The notes below the pieces were generated by a model that saw only the letters and a program-made list of their open reading frames with translations, did not search any database and was not told the origin of the DNA. Below, in pieces: positions 23,207-38,431 of a stretch of 64,000 nucleotides of DNA. This DNA comes from Saksenaea vasiformis B4078 (taxonomy: Eukaryota > Mucoromycota > Mucoromycetes > Mucorales > Saksenaeaceae), in contig JNDT01001705.1 of NCBI GenBank assembly GCA_000697055.1, positions 23,869-87,868 on the forward strand. Reading direction: 5' to 3'. The translations under genes were made by a program, and so were the position numbers. Positions within the stretch are counted from its first letter, which is position 1, and the number at the start of each line of letters is the position of its first letter.

Positions 23207-24524
23207 ATGAACGGGTTTCGCACAGCTCTTCGAAAGCTCCCTCCTTCCACCACCATCAAAATCCTCCGCAAGGTCTTTTCGTTGCCAGCTCCCGCCGCCA
23301 GACTGATTCTCAACGACGTCACGCGACCTCGTAAATCCCATCGTAGCTGGATCCGCACGGTACCATGGAACAAAGAATGGTCCGGCTGCTGGATAGGTGA
23401 AAACGTAAACAAGTTGGATGATGAAGCCCTTGTCAAGCGGATCACTCAGGCCGACATCATCTTTTTCAATGTGCATGGTAAACAAAAAAAAAAGAAAAAA
23501 AAAGTTGGTTGGGGTGGAGTCACAAAAGAAGCACTGACGTTTTCCATTTTTAGGTGGCGGTTTCAGAATTGGTAGCTGTACAATGTACATGGACAGTTAC
23601 ATTGGATGGTTGCGACTACTCAAAGAAAAATACGGATTAACGGCAATGATAATGTCTGTGGATTATCGACTTGCACCTGAGTACAAGTATCCAAGCCCTG
23701 TCGAAGACGTGGTCCGTGCCTATGATCATCTGATCAACGTGTTGGGTGTCGATGGATCAAAAATCATTGTTGTTGGTGACTCCAACGGGGCTTCCCTTGT
23801 TCTTGAAATGCTTTTTATTACGCATGATCCCAGCATGTTTGAGATTGTCACAGATGAAGGCGAACAGCCCGAACAGCTTGCAGAGCTTCCCCGGCCCGCT
23901 GGTACGGTCCTCATTTCTCCGTTAGTCACCGACGAAACAACCTCGCAGTCATGGAAAGATAATGTCAAGCATGACTATGTTTCGTTGTACACGGCACGCG
24001 TCATTAAACGTGATTACTTTGAGCCCGTTGAACCGGACTCACCCGACTCCAACCAAGTGCTTGGCATAGCCAAGCTACAAACAGGCTTCCAGGCATTTCT
24101 ATCGTCACAAGTACTGATGTTCGTCGGTAACAAAGAAGTACTAAGGGACGATGCGCTTGACCTGGCGTCCAAGGCCGAAGAAGATGGCGTCCAATGGAAA
24201 ACAGTTATTGAAGACAGTGTCCATAATTGGTTCTGCGTGCGTGAAGTAGTCAAGGATCGATCCATCCTGGAACGAGGGGATCAAACTTTTGCAGAATTCT
24301 GCTATCGTACCGTCATTTCCCAACGCCAAAGCACCATCGGCAGTCAGCGAGCTCCAAGCGAAGGCCTAGAAGCCGTGCCAGAAGACGCTGAAGACGAGGA
24401 CGATGACGAATTCCACGAAGCGCTAACAGAAACAGATTTTGACTCTACCACTACCACAGCGTACGACAAGTTGACGGGTAATGAGAAAACGATCAGACAA
24501 AAACCTATGACAGTTTACGTTTAA
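23207..24524 (+). CDS. Alpha/beta hydrolase, HSL-type esterase/lipase
   Basis: Two exons: 23207-23477 and 23554-24524; 413 aa. The intron splits the oxyanion motif HGGG (90-93), which is restored exactly by splicing. The nucleophile elbow is GDSNG (Ser about 167). The probable acid is an Asp near 289 in NKEVLRDD, and the catalytic His is in DSVHNW (about 314). YRLAPEYKYP before the elbow is typical of the hormone-sensitive lipase group. The acidic low-complexity C-terminal tail (about residues 345-395) is an extension beyond the catalytic core. Substrates are probably acyl or acetyl esters such as sterol acetates or acylglycerols; this is inferred from family. No signal peptide is evident. 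Confidence 0.9.
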
Positions 24525-26837
24525 AAACCGCCCATCCCCCGACCTCTTTCTATTTATTTTATTTTATTTTTTTGTTTGGCTTTACCATATAGTCACATGC
24601 CGTCTGTACATAAGTTCTATAATTAAATATCATGGCATTTTATCAATCAGTGGATCTCTCTGCCTGCTGCGCAACGTCTCCTGAAGAAAAAAAAGGGCTT
24701 ACCCTTCATGGAGGCAAGAAGATAGTAGACGCTGCACTGCCTCAACAGGTACCATCCATAGGATCAAATTGGGGAAGATCAGGTGCGGCAGTGATCTAAT
24801 GTAGTAGCCACCAATATTCGACTGATCCAGTAGGTGGATCCTGCCTATGTAAACGGTACGCCTTTGTGCCCTTTCCCATCCTGTCTTACATGCCTTTTTT
24901 CCCCCACGGGCTTCCTTCGCATTATTCCTTCTTTCTCACGACACACGTGCAAAGCCTATTACTGCATTTTTATGCATGCATAATTATTCGCTACTTCAAA
25001 TACAAAGACAATCTACATAGTTAATTCAGAAAAGACGACGTTTAATGTTTGAAATGTTGTTTTACGTCATACCAAGCATCCTAGTTTCTTTGTAATACCT
25101 ACAAATTGGTGGTAAAGAAAAGTCTCCTGGTGTCTATTAGCCGGATTTTTACTCTAATCTATACAGATTTTGCGTCTCTGGCGACTGCACTATCTGTTGA
25201 TGCATAGAGTCATGCTTCCCATGCAACGTTCAAGTGTGCAGCACGCAAAAATGACTACATCCGACGTAAAATTTATTTGGAGCTTATGCCAAACAGTTTA
25301 AGAGTAGCGTAGAACAACGAGAAAGATCTACAAAATCAAGAAGTCGCATGAAAGTCTCACAGTATTCGACAGTTGTGCGTGCATTCAAGAACGAGTGCAA
25401 GGAAAAGAGGCTTTCTTTATCTGTAGAGTTGAAAAAAAACAAGATGTAGTTGGTTGTGTAGCTTAGGACGATAACACTTATGAAGCAACAAGGATATAAT
25501 TCTTCTTTTTTTTTTCTTTCCTACCGGTGTGATATCTATAAGAGCTAGCGACATGTAACATGTTTGTACTTATCCTGGCTTTCATATGTTAATCGTTTGT
25601 TCCAAAATTACGAACATTAAGCAAACGTACAATTCATCCGACCATTTCCAATACATATACTAAGTTTCTGAAAGGAGACAGATAGCAAGTTGCTCGTTTG
25701 TGCCGATCATTAGCCCGTCGATTTCAGGCAAGTGGCCGGGTCTATCCGCCGAAACCTTGCATAGAGAGTTGTTTGCAAAGTATATTTGTACGTAGTATCT
25801 CTCAACTCTTCTGGATGTGATTTTCGATTTCGTCGGTCAATTTAAAGACGGAGTGCTATCTTTGCCTGTATTATTGCGATATTCAGACAAATGGAGATCG
25901 AGAAAAAACTTAGTTCAACCCTGCCATCTTCAGCTCTGACCGCACGCTACGCGCCCAGTGCTCCAAGAAGTTTTTCGCTGACGGTTGAGGTGACACCAAT
26001 ACCTAATTGTCTGTGAAACTCGAAAACGAAACTTAAGTTGACGATCGACAAGTTCAATTCCGCGAAGATCCCGGCACTGCTATCTGTGGACTTCTCATAA
26101 AAGGTAAAATCATATATAAACAGATGGTTCTTCCTTCACGCTCAAAGTTTCTCGTCGATAACCCAGGCTTCAAGTGTGAAGCGCACGAAATGGATTTTAA
26201 AACCATAAAGCTGTGGTTAAATCGGCATAAACGAAAAAAAAGTGCTAAACGCTTAAGAATGAAGCTGTATATATTATCATTTTATTCAATGGATTGTTTA
26301 CTCCATTTCATGACTTTGAATAAAAATACTTTAGTACGCCGATTCTAACTGAGATTGACGAAAGGAAAAGTAAGCACCTGCATTAAACGCTACGAAACAG
26401 AAACACTGTCAATCAAAGGCTCGCTTTGGCAGAAAACATTCACAATCATAGTACACTGCTACCCGCAAGGAAGACTGCATTCTCGATGTTAATCTCGCTG
26501 TTCAATGCAGAAGATGAGTGTCAAAAAAAGTTAAGGTTCTTTGACTTTGGCTGGGTACAAGTTTGTCCCGTCTTTCAACGTGGGGGAAAGTGGTGCGTCC
26601 GTCTTCGTTTCGACTTTTCGTACATACTAATCATCGATACATTATATAGAAGATGACGCTAATATGACAGATGAAGACTAGAAAGTATGGGATGGAGTTT
26701 GTAGGTGTATCCATTAGCAACTTTGTCCGGGAGTAGGAAGGTGGATGATAGTAAGTGCTTCGTTCCAATGGGATTGAAATTTTTTTTTTTTAATTTCCAG
26801 CATTGGCTGGTTTTCACTTGTTCTCCTAAATTGCATC
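24525..26837. other. Gene-poor interval (2.3 kb)
   Basis: AT-rich. No coding exon is supported on either strand. The plus-strand frames at 26124-26348 and 26426-26656 have no recognisable domain. The right end should contain the promoter of the STIMATE-family gene. Confidence 0.4.
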
Positions 26838-27767
26838 ATGTCCTTCCTATCCACATTGACTCTACAGCCGTCATTTACCAGTTGTAGCAAAGAAAATCTT
26901 GATTTCCACATGTCCGCTACCAATCCAGATGATGAGGGTTGCAAACTGTTAGATGGGTTTGCCATTGTGGTCCAGATCACTTTGGCATCGACGGCATTAC
27001 TAACTCTGGTGTACAAACGCTATCGAGAACGACCGCAGCGGCCTGTTTCCATATGGTAAAGCCAGAGTTAGTTTGATTTCCTATTCCCCTTTTTTTGAGC
27101 GACGATCATTGTTGCAGGGCACTCGATGTTTCGAAGCAATTCCTGGGTGCAGGTGTCATCCATTTCCTAAACCTAGCTGTGAGTTATCTCGCCGGCCGGC
27201 CGATGGACGGACCTCGTACAAATCTCTGCGTGTGGTATTTCTTAAACGTTGCTCTCGATACAACCGTGGGCGTGGGCATTTTATGGGCTTGGCTTCATGT
27301 TCTACAATGGATGCTTGAGCAATTAGGGTGGAAATACATCCGTACCGGTCATTATGGGCCTCCTCCTTTACGGAGAAGACTAGTACCATGGGCGGGACAG
27401 ACGATTGTATTCATTATCGCCGAGTCTTTGATGAAGCTCTGTGTATATGGCATGTTCCGTACCATGCCTTTCTTATTTACTCTTGGCGAATGGGTTCTGC
27501 GATGGACAGAAGGAAACTACAGATATCAAGTTATCTTTGTCATGCTCATGTAAGGGAGAAATTGCTGAGTGTTTCATCTGGCTTTATGCTGATAGACTAC
27601 TTCTGAACCTTAGATTTCCTTTAATCATGAATATGATTCAATTCTGGATCATTGACACTATCGTGAAGCTCAATCCGAAAATGATGCAAGACGAACGTTC
27701 GTCAGATGACGAGCAGGCCTCGCGTGTGACGATAAATGATGAACAAACGCCGCTTTTACCACATTAG
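26838..27767 (+). CDS. STIMATE/TMEM110 family multipass membrane protein
   Basis: Three exons: 26838-27055, 27118-27549 and 27614-27767; 267 aa. The family signature is clear: CKLLDGFAIVVQ near the start of helix 1, KRYRERPQRPVSIWALDVSKQ across the first splice, then HFLNLAV, GPRTNLCVWYF and a GVGILWAW helix, with a final helix after the second intron. About five membrane helices are predicted by eye. The tail is acidic and ends TPLLPH. Animal STIMATE works at ER-plasma membrane junctions; fungal members are annotated as vacuolar membrane proteins. Localisation here is inferred. Confidence 0.88.
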
Positions 27768-28889
27768 TTAAGCCCAAACCGGAACGAGATGTAAAGTCAT
27801 ATTTCTTGATCACGTTGGTACGTTGACTTGTTGTATGTTTTACATCACCATCCACAGATGACTGCACCCGAAATAAACCGCAACAATTCACTTAAAAGAA
27901 GTGGCGATGATCATACGCACAGCTTTGAAAAATCAAAACGTATAAACAATTGCAAATGTAGTCTGTGGAACTATTGTGAGCAACCCTACTCTTTGGACAA
28001 AGGGCGGCGGACATCGCGGAATTTGATTGCGGAGGTGCTATCTGACTTCATGGTAGTGGGAAATGGCCCAAAAACGTATCTACTGTAACTGTCACCTCGT
28101 TGGTTAAGAAGTAGAACGACTATGCTGTAGGGATTCGCGTGAAATAGTGCGCTTCGATGAATCATACAACGTTATCATCGGCAATGACCGCAGCCTTCCG
28201 AATTTTATATATCGACAGGAAAAGAATGCACTATACAATTAACCAGGTGATATGGAAGTACAGCAGTAAAGCTTTGGAGTTACGCCGAGATATTGTCAAT
28301 ATGGAGTTGATGGGTTTCTCTGTGCTCTGCAAAGACAGCCCTTCAATTCATTAAGCATTGAACAATTTTCGGGGCGCTCGCTGCTGCCCCTCAAGTACGC
28401 AGTCACGAAGGGAAACGTTGAATTCACGAAACGAATCTCGTGTTTTCCACTGTTTTTACCGCAACGTCGCTCAAAACAAAATCTTGCAAGATTAACATCT
28501 TGACGAGATTTGCGATTGCATAAACCCATTGGGTCTCCATTTATGCATTCAATGAGCCGTTTTCAGATCAAACATTTCAGGCTAATCTCTGACTGCTTGC
28601 GAGAAGTTCTGCCGCAGGTAGTTCGTTCCATGCCTACATTACTTTTAAATCCTTTGTCAAATGAAGAAATCTAACGTATTTAATGGGTTTTGGTAGCAAG
28701 AAAAATAGGAGAGCTGTTTCAATCAACCAATACGGTTAATCAAAAAAAAATACAGAATAAATTGGTGTTGAAGTGCAGGAGCATGGATGACAAGTAGCAC
28801 GCTACCTTTCTAAATGACTTGAATTAAGTAGACATGATATTGCTAGTCTATCGCTGTACAAAAGAAACTCTGACAATCAGGGAGTGTAT
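27768..28889. other. Intergenic, no gene seen
   Basis: Between the 3' ends of the STIMATE-family gene and the convergent NOA1-like gene. Short frames at 27828-28354 lack features. No repeat was noticed. Confidence 0.4.
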
Positions 28890-30654
28890 TTAGCTCGAAC
28901 CGTAGAATTTGCGAACCTTGCCGCGGTACTCAAAAGGCAGCAGTGGAGGTTCTCGCAGCTGGAATGCTTTGTGAGGGTCTATGCCTTCTGGCAACCATAT
29001 ACGGAGTTTCGCTTTGTCAAAGAAACCAGTAACAGCTGCCCATCCGAAGCTTGCAAATGCCAAGTCGGACGTTGCTCGCATACGATGAACACCTTCTATC
29101 ATCACCAATTCTGGTACAGGGCGCAGCGGACCGAGTTGCACGTTCAACGGGCGAGCTGCGGTCGCACTGCCATCGTGTGATGGGAGTTTGGATGTCTTTG
29201 TAATATGAGGTTCAGCAAATGTAAAGAAGGTCAATAGAATAGGTGATTCGGCCTCCACAATATCGACCCGGACAAGTGGTTTCAGTAGAAATGATTGACC
29301 TATAATAAGAACCGTATGAGATACCTACAGACAAACAGTACTCCTCGTGGAACTCACCGCGAGAAAGTCGGTATGTGACAGGGTGTAATTTGCCCTTTCG
29401 AAGGAGCATTTTTTGTTCTTCAAAAGACAGTTGATGGATCAATTGCTGATCGTTGATGATACCTGGAGTGTCGATCAAGAACCGTTCGCGACTGAAATAG
29501 CGAGCCTTTTTCCACGATGGTTCGTCCGATGACAAAGGGTTAGAGGACATCCCGAGTACGCGCAACGGAATTCGGATACTGCCCATGGTAGTTCCTGGAA
29601 GAGGGGCACTCGTAATAGCATACTGCGACTTCATTGAGGCTTTCTTCGCCTTGTGGTCTGCATGTGGTGCATCATGCGAGGGTGCTTCTGACAGCATTTG
29701 GTTGATAAGAGCGGATTTGCCAACATTTGTGCAACCGACGATATACACATCATCTGTTGGTAGACATTCGTTTTTAATCGACTTCATCAGACCGTTGATG
29801 CCCCAGCCTTTCTTGGCACTGACCAATGCCACACGAACAATCTGGCGACTGTCCATACCAGCTTTCTTGACGTGTTGCACAATCCAGTCGCGAATCCGCT
29901 GCTCATGAGAACGCGACTCTACAGGGAGTATATCAAACTTATTTGCTGCTAGTATCACCCGAGCTCCTTTGTTTTTTCGGAGCAACGATGGCAATGTTCC
30001 AAGGGACGATGGGAGATCGGTCAGGTCACACACAGCCACCACCAATGGGTTTTTTTTCGTCTGTAAAAATGACAAGGACCCGTACTGTTGAGATTCTCTT
30101 AAGAATTGGTGGGAAGTCTCGGTCGTTGATCGTTGATGGTATCGTAAGTTATAGCATCTCTGACATAAAATACGCGATGCTTCTTCTGTTTCCGGTTTAG
30201 AGAGCGTCTCTTCTTTTACTTCTTCTTCCGTTTCCTCTTGTCCTTCCAAAAGGCCTCGAACTTCCGGGTCCAGTGCTTTTACCATCGATTGATATTCATC
30301 ATTACTCAGGGTTCTGTTGCTTTTCTTCTTGATGATCGGTGTTTCGTTGCTTGTTGGTTTAAGATCTGTTACGTAGCCCGCTTTGTTGGGATTGTCTCGT
30401 TGAAATGGCGCACCACAACCGGAGCAATCGTTCGGTAGGACGCTTTCCGATTTGTCTGAAACTGCCGCGGTCGTACTTTGCCTTGCTGCTTGAATGTTGA
30501 ACTTCTGCTGTAAGGACTGCAAACGAAGGCTATGCGTGGCGATCGCTGGATAAACGACTCGTGTCGACAATGACCGAGAACATGGTCTAATAATCAAGTT
30601 TGATCTACACAATCGGCCGGCGAAGGCATATGCTCTCCCAATACACTTGTCCAT
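28890..30654 (-). CDS. NOA1: Circularly permuted mitochondrial GTPase, NOA1/YqeH-like
   Basis: Two exons: 30654-29358 and 29299-28890; 568 aa. The N terminus is Arg/Ser-rich without acidic residues, as expected for a mitochondrial presequence. A split zinc finger, CSGC (77-80) and CQRC (164-167), is separated by a charged insert. The GTPase motifs occur in permuted order: G4 NKFD (238-241), G5 SAK (279-281), G1 GCTNVGKS (307-314), G3 DTPG (about 390). This order is the hallmark of the YqeH/NOA1 branch, which helps assemble the small mitochondrial ribosomal subunit. The C-terminal domain after the intron (roughly 433-568) is the RNA-binding part. It appears complete. Confidence 0.93.
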
Positions 30655-32732
30655 GGGCCACGATCGTCGAGTGAAGGGGAAAAAAAGAGAGAGGGACTGT
30701 CAACTCTCTTCTTCGTCTGGAGGGTAAATATTTTAGCCGTACGATACTCTCACTGAATCTGTTTGGGTCCTCGTCGCTATTGCACTGTAGGCAAATGAAA
30801 AGCCGCAACTGCATGACGAAACAAAATGCATGGGATACGGCAAGTTAAACAAACAGCAGTTTCTACTTGTTTTCTTCCTGTCGTCTTCAAATGATACCTT
30901 GCCATTGAAGAAACAACATAAAGCATAGGGTGGTCCACTAGTCCTTAATTCCAGGTCCAAACATTAGATAGACGAAGCATGTTTGTGAAAACAAGTAATG
31001 AACTTGCAAGGGAACATGATGTTGTTGCCTCAAATATACTATGTAATACCACAGCTGTTCCGTGGCGCCACGTTTATTGGAGATCAGCATATCTCACTAC
31101 GGGAAAAGATCTTAACTATTGCATAATCTTGGAAAAATCTTAACAAAAACTTAGCAAGATCTTGGATAAATCTTACAAAACCAACAAAATCCAAGATTTT
31201 TCCAAGATGTTTTCCCGTAGTGTCTTCCTGATCCGTTGCATGGACTAAAGGAAGCTGGTGCGCATCATAGGTCATTGTAACGACGGCCACCATTGCAGAT
31301 GACTTTGATGATACGGATATTGCAATGAACATGAATTGGTAATGGAGAGGATAACCTCTCTCCGCTCCTGGATTTCATTATCAAACTATTCGCTGGCAGA
31401 GGTCATTGACAACAAAGATTTTGGGAATTCACAGGCATGCTTGGCGAACGTTGTCACCATAAATAAACACAGGCTACAATTCACCTATAGAGAACAAATT
31501 TTGCGCTAAGGAAAGGAATTGGATATATGGTTGTTAATGCACAAATTGTCAACAAACTAAAAAATTCATGCATCCGTCTAGAGCTATTATTTTACACGTC
31601 CCGGTCGGTGCCTTGACTGACCTATTGCTATGAACCAGCGCAATACACCTTTGATTTGACACAAGAGCTACCTGCTTCTCAGCGCAAGATTGGTGTGGTG
31701 TCAACGCATTTCTCTGAGCTCCGGCATGATGCCTCAATTGCAACGGCATCGCTTGTTTGTAATGTGAGAATGTTTGATTCCGTAGCAGTGACAGAAAAGA
31801 CAGGCAGAAACAAACAACAGAGTCATCTAGGAACAGTTCTCGCTGAAGCTTCCCAACCATTCAACCAATAAGTTTGCAGGATCCAATTTCTGAGAACAGT
31901 GGCAGCGCTAGCTTTGCTATGCATCGCATCTCTTCTATGATAACCGGAGTAAAGGAAAATGTACTATTATAACGGAAAACTTACGAATATGGAAAAAAGG
32001 GAGAATCTATAGAAAAAGGAAACCACACTGTTTGGCAACGCGATATCGAAAGAGACTATGTAGGTGAAGAGGTAATTCCAACGCAACATAGTATATGATA
32101 TGTGCTGTCAGGATGCACATCTATATATTCCTTCCAGTAAGTGCTTTTACCTTCGTTCCGCTTCGATAAGTACTTCGCTCTTCACTCATGTCTGATTGTG
32201 CATCCTTGTTATTATATGATGCAGATCGACTAAGCAATATGCAAAAACTCAGCATGACGCTAGTTCCAATCGGAAAGATTGCAGCCTCAAAGTTTCATCT
32301 TCCCAGCGTCTAGCACGCTAAAGGACCCTGTCATACTGGTCCCCTGAATATGATCGAAAAAGTTAAATTTAGACAATAGGAAGGTGTGGCCTATTGCTGG
32401 AACAGTTTAAGCTACAACATGCTATCACTGCAACTAGGACTAACGTTTAAAAGATGAAATGCCTTGTGTGGAATGGACTTGATAATGGTTGTTGCATCGG
32501 TGATAAGCACTTGGAAGTTCAGTCATTATATGACAGAATATAAAATCTAAAAATGAGGCCCACTGAGGAATTACAAAAAACTAGTGTTAAATGAGGTGCA
32601 CGGTGAGGATTAAAGTCCTCCTTTGGTAAATATGGTCAAGAAAAGAAGAAGAGACTCTATTGTAGAGAAAGAAGGGCGGGAAAGGAAGAGAAGGGAAGAA
32701 GGGAAAAATCTGTGGGGAGGGGAAAGGTACGA
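30655..32732. other. Intergenic with a CACTA-like miniature element
   Basis: Apart from the element at 31095-31222, no coding exon or RNA gene is supported. The minus-strand frame at 31084-31332 runs through the element and is not credited. Confidence 0.4.
31095..31222. mobile_element. CACTA-like miniature inverted-repeat element (MITE)
   Basis: 128 bp with a perfect 13-bp terminal inverted repeat, CACTACGGGAAAA at 31095-31107 and its complement at 31210-31222. The 3-bp TCT direct repeat flanks it (31092-31094 and 31223-31225). Both the CACTA terminus and a 3-bp target duplication are diagnostic of the CACTA/EnSpm superfamily. An inner perfect 16-bp inverted repeat (ATCTTGGAAAAATCTT at 31126-31141, complement 31193-31208) lies next to the right terminus. 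Non-autonomous: no coding capacity. Confidence 0.82.
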
Positions 32733-34198
32733 TTAGTGGCACAAACCACAGGTCAATTTTGTCCATATGTTCGCTTTCTTGTGAGGTTCTTCTTGAGCCG
32801 CTTGGGCTGTTGCTGTTTGTTGTGGAGCTTGGGACGTTTGTGGTTGGTTTTGGCGTTTGTTGTTGTTTTCAATCACTTTTCTTGCTGGGGCTGGCAAACC
32901 TTGACGCGTAGCTTGGCGTTTCGAAAGGGTCTGAAGTAACACAAAGATAAGAATCAGGAAAACATATTTAACTTATAACTTACCTCCCAGCCTTTACCGT
33001 CGTTCAGTAACATCCAGTCGTATACACCATCCTCAACACCACCGCTGTTCTTGATGACTTTACTGAACAGTTCCCGCAAGAAGTCGTAATCGGGTGTTTC
33101 TTCAAAACCGAGTTTGCGGACGTATTGGAGATATATTCCGAATTCCTCTACAATGATGGTCAGTTTTGTCATCAAGGAAAACAGAAACTGACTTACCAGG
33201 AAAACCTTCACAGAGATCTTTAATGGCTGTGCTCTGTTTCTTTTCACCAATCTTTTCGTACTTCTGCTTGTTTGTAGCAGCCTTCAGACCTTGCCACGGC
33301 AACGATCCTCGTAAAAAGTACATAAACACATGGCCTAGGGCTTCAAGATCATCACGCCGGGATTGTTCTGGGGAGAATCATCGTTTAAACACATACAGAT
33401 GAATGGTTCCAAGTAGTTTTACCTCTTCCCAGATGCGTATTGATACTCATATAACGTGCTGTGCCCGATAAACTTTTACGTTCTCGATAGGGAATGTGTT
33501 GCTTCGATTTAGGGTCGCGGTAAAGTTTCGCCATACCGAAATCAACAATGAAAATATTATTTGCCATTTGCGTGCCGGGTTTGCCGATTAAGAAGTTATC
33601 GGGTTTAATATCGCGGTAAATGAGGTTCTTTTCGTGGATAGTCTGAACGCGGGACAACTAAAAGGACATAGCTCATGTAAACGGGATGTCGGATATCATT
33701 TTTGTTTACCATTTGCTTGGCAAGCATTGCAGTTGTTTTGATAGAAAAGCGTCTGCCACAAACATCGAACATATCCTCCAAACTAGGGCCCAGCAAATCG
33801 ATCACGAGGATATTATGAAGACCTTCCTGACCAAAATAATAAGCCGTGGGTATACCGGCTGCATTTATAGTAAAAGTGAATTAATATCAATTGTAAAAGG
33901 AGAAAGGATACTCAACTGGACCCAGCCATAATTTTATAAGTTCTGTATTCGTCTCGTAGCTGTGGTGCATCGGATTTACGAGGTTCAAATTTAATAGCGA
34001 CTTGTTGATTATTAAGTAGATTGGTGCCTAGATGAATGGGTAATGAGTATACTTTTTTATATGTATATATCTTTTTATACCTTCATAGATAATGCCGAAG
34101 CTACCTTCGCCTATCTTTTTACCAACTCTGTAATGGACACCGACAACATTGTGTGACGATGAAACGGAGTGTGATGATGACTGATTTGGGTTGGTCAT
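32733..34198 (-). CDS. Casein kinase 1 (Yck/Cki-type) protein kinase
   Basis: Seven exons: 34198-34081, 34027-33917, 33858-33710, 33657-33423, 33367-33197, 33147-32984 and 32930-32733; 381 aa. CK1 features are [53 protein letters not shown] (Asp 142), a VDFGMAK Mg loop, and the CK1-specific [17 protein letters not shown] in place of an APE segment. The catalytic domain ends near residue 300. A Gln/Pro/Lys-rich tail follows, ending TKLTCGLCH. Yeast plasma-membrane Yck kinases are palmitoylated on a C-terminal Cys pair; the two Cys in this tail could play that part, though they are spaced CGLC and followed by His. The start Met is the one nearest the kinase core; an upstream Met would add an unlikely hydrophobic stretch. 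Confidence 0.94.
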
Positions 34199-35224
34199 AA
34201 GGTAAGGCGTTAAAGGGATGTAAAGAAGAGGAAAATAAAGGTTGTTGTTATTCGAAAAGGGAAAAATAAAAACGGAAGGTTTCGTGTGGCTTTGGTTTAT
34301 CCTTTGAAAAACGAATGGAGAAATGAAGGAAACCACGTTGTTTTTCGGTCTGTTAAAAGAAAAAGAAACGTAAGGAAATTTTCTCGGTAAGAAATAAAAA
34401 GAGATGAAATCACGGGTTTTTAGCTGCTTTATCTTTACCTTAAAGGAGTGATTAAGGAGTGAATGTGCGTAAGTGACGCGTGTAAAGGAAGTAAGGATAA
34501 AAAGAGTATGAGAAAAAAAAACAACGACGCGGGAATAAAAAATACTTTCTAATGATGAAAAAAGTCCGCATTCACCCCATTTCCGATTTCTATTACCGTG
34601 CGTAATCCTACATCTTGCATAACAGAATCTCTAGCTGCTATTGGGATTTTGATATCCTTTATTCGGCGATTTCATTTGTTCCTGTTCTAAATCTAGTAAC
34701 TATGCAGTTGTTATGGTAGATTTTATTAGAAAGCAATAAATAGTAGCTTAAATCGTGATTGTAGAAACTTATCTTTATGCCAAACTGCATACACAGTTTA
34801 CCAAGGATTGGCTGCTTCCTTGACCACATGTTTCCTAAAGTTAAACAGACATAGTTGTCCCTCTGTTTAGATGCAATTGTTGATCTTGAGGAGGCCTATG
34901 GGAATTTTCTTTTTTAGGTTCGAACGATTGGTTCGTGGACTGCAGTTGAAGTCCGCGTGAAAGATAGATTTCCCCGCGCTTTAGCAGATGTTTGTTGGCG
35001 GAGTCATTGCTTGATTTCAGGGCAGTGCAGAAATAGATGCATACGTGAAAACATCATCGTTACCAAATTAGTATTCCCAAGACTCTCAATAGTTTTAAAG
35101 TGAATTTGTTAATCGCTCAACGATAAAGCTATGTAAAAAAAAAAAAAAAATTAGATCACATTTTTATAACATTTGTTTGGATTAGATATTAACAATAATA
35201 ATAATGGATCATAATCCATCTAGG
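34199..35224. other. Intergenic, no gene seen
   Basis: 5' flank of the casein kinase 1 gene and 3' flank of the epimerase gene. AT-rich with an A-run near 35135-35150. No coding or RNA gene is supported. Confidence 0.4.
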
Positions 35225-36838
<1,614 letters not shown>

Positions 36839-38431
36839 TGCACACGCATATACACGTCTTTTCCCAAAAGAGATAAGAAAAGAGACAAGTCAAGAACAAG
36901 TACGCCCTTTTTATTGCAATGAAAATGATGTCACACATGAAGCCTGTTTTGCTAGGTTCTACTTTTTTTTCTCCTGGATTTTGGGAAAACAAGGAGTGCA
37001 TCCACTAATTCTAATTTGTGAAGTTTGAAAGAATCTGCTCGAAAAGTTTTTTTTAATCTACTTCTCTCTCCGAATCGGGCTTCAAGTTTTTCGGTTTCTC
37101 TTTGGGTAAAGGAGAACCAATCATACAAACATGCTATATAGAATTCCTATTAGAGAGTTGTGTGTGAGACATTCTTGAACACGAAGACGTCATGTTGATT
37201 CTGTCACACAGACATGATGTATACTTTTTCGTTTTTTTTTCTCAATCATGGCCTCAGATTTTGACAAGAGCCCTTGTTTACCTGGATTGACAGTTCATGG
37301 TACTAATAGCACCGAATACAGGGCATAGTTATTACCATACGCGGATGCCGTATAAGCGTCAGCGAAATCAAAATATGAGATATCTTCTTTGGCGAGTTGC
37401 TTATGCTGGTACATGCTATCGCATCCCATGAACGGCTAGCTTGCTTCTGGTTGGAACAATATAAGAAACTGTTTCATAACGTCTCTAGACTCAGTGATAT
37501 TAATAAGTAGATGCAGGATATTACCAAATCGATGCAGGTTTACGTACTCGGATGGCAGCCGTACTCAGTAGGGATCAAGTCCGCGAAACTCCTTAAGAAC
37601 TGATGTAAGTGATGAGATCTTTGGTCGTGCATCATTCATGAACCACGCATAAGATTGTGGGGGAGAACTTAGCCTGACAATATATACGCTGAAGAAATTT
37701 TGACAAGCTGTAAGCGTTCAAATCGGTAATCTAGAAGATTTTAACGGACGTTGTTGTCGCAAGAGGACACTATCTGGTTAGATCTGCCCATTCTGCAAAA
37801 GTTTTCGGCAATGCAAAATGGAACCCTGTCTTTCTGTTCTCTACCGCTTCTACAATTTATATAGTACTTTGCTTTCGCGAGTACATGCTGTTACTGTGAA
37901 CGTATATGCACCCCCTAGAAAAGCGTTGTCGATGCACAGTTCGCATGACCCAAATGAGAGGATACTCACACAAATGATAACTTTTACCTATTCCTAAATG
38001 ATCCTATGATTAGACTTTGCTTACATTGAATCCAGAGATAACTGAAGTCCATTAGACTATACTATCCGCTCGTCAGAAGCGTTAAACACCTCTGCGTTTC
38101 ATGTTTACTGGCTATCCCAAGTCCAGTGAAATGCAGAATTATATTGTGATGTCTCTTACTCTTTTTAGAATTGGGGAAAAAGAAAAAGAAAAATGGATCA
38201 CATTTTCAGGAGACAATAGAGCACAAGTAGACATTATCATCTAAACCTGTGCCAATCCTTCTATGCCGAAGATAGTAGCTGAGATAGAGACAGGTGACTT
38301 CAATGAAGAATGATATGATTTCTCAACATGCGATCCATCCCGTCTTTCAAATTCATATTTATTGTTTATTAACTGTACAAACGTAAAAGCTAGTAATCCT
38401 AGATCATTTCTTTCAGTTTCAGTAAAATCAA
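36839..38431. other. Gene-poor interval, no gene seen
   Basis: Between the epimerase 5' end and the SERINC 3' end. AT-rich. The short plus-strand frame beginning at 36801 overlaps the epimerase promoter and is not credited. Confidence 0.4.

Noticed and set aside
34917..34960. TTCGAAC-containing segment resembling a tRNA T-arm
   Set aside because: No acceptor stem, anticodon arm or correct spacing could be built. No tRNA or rRNA gene was found in the window.
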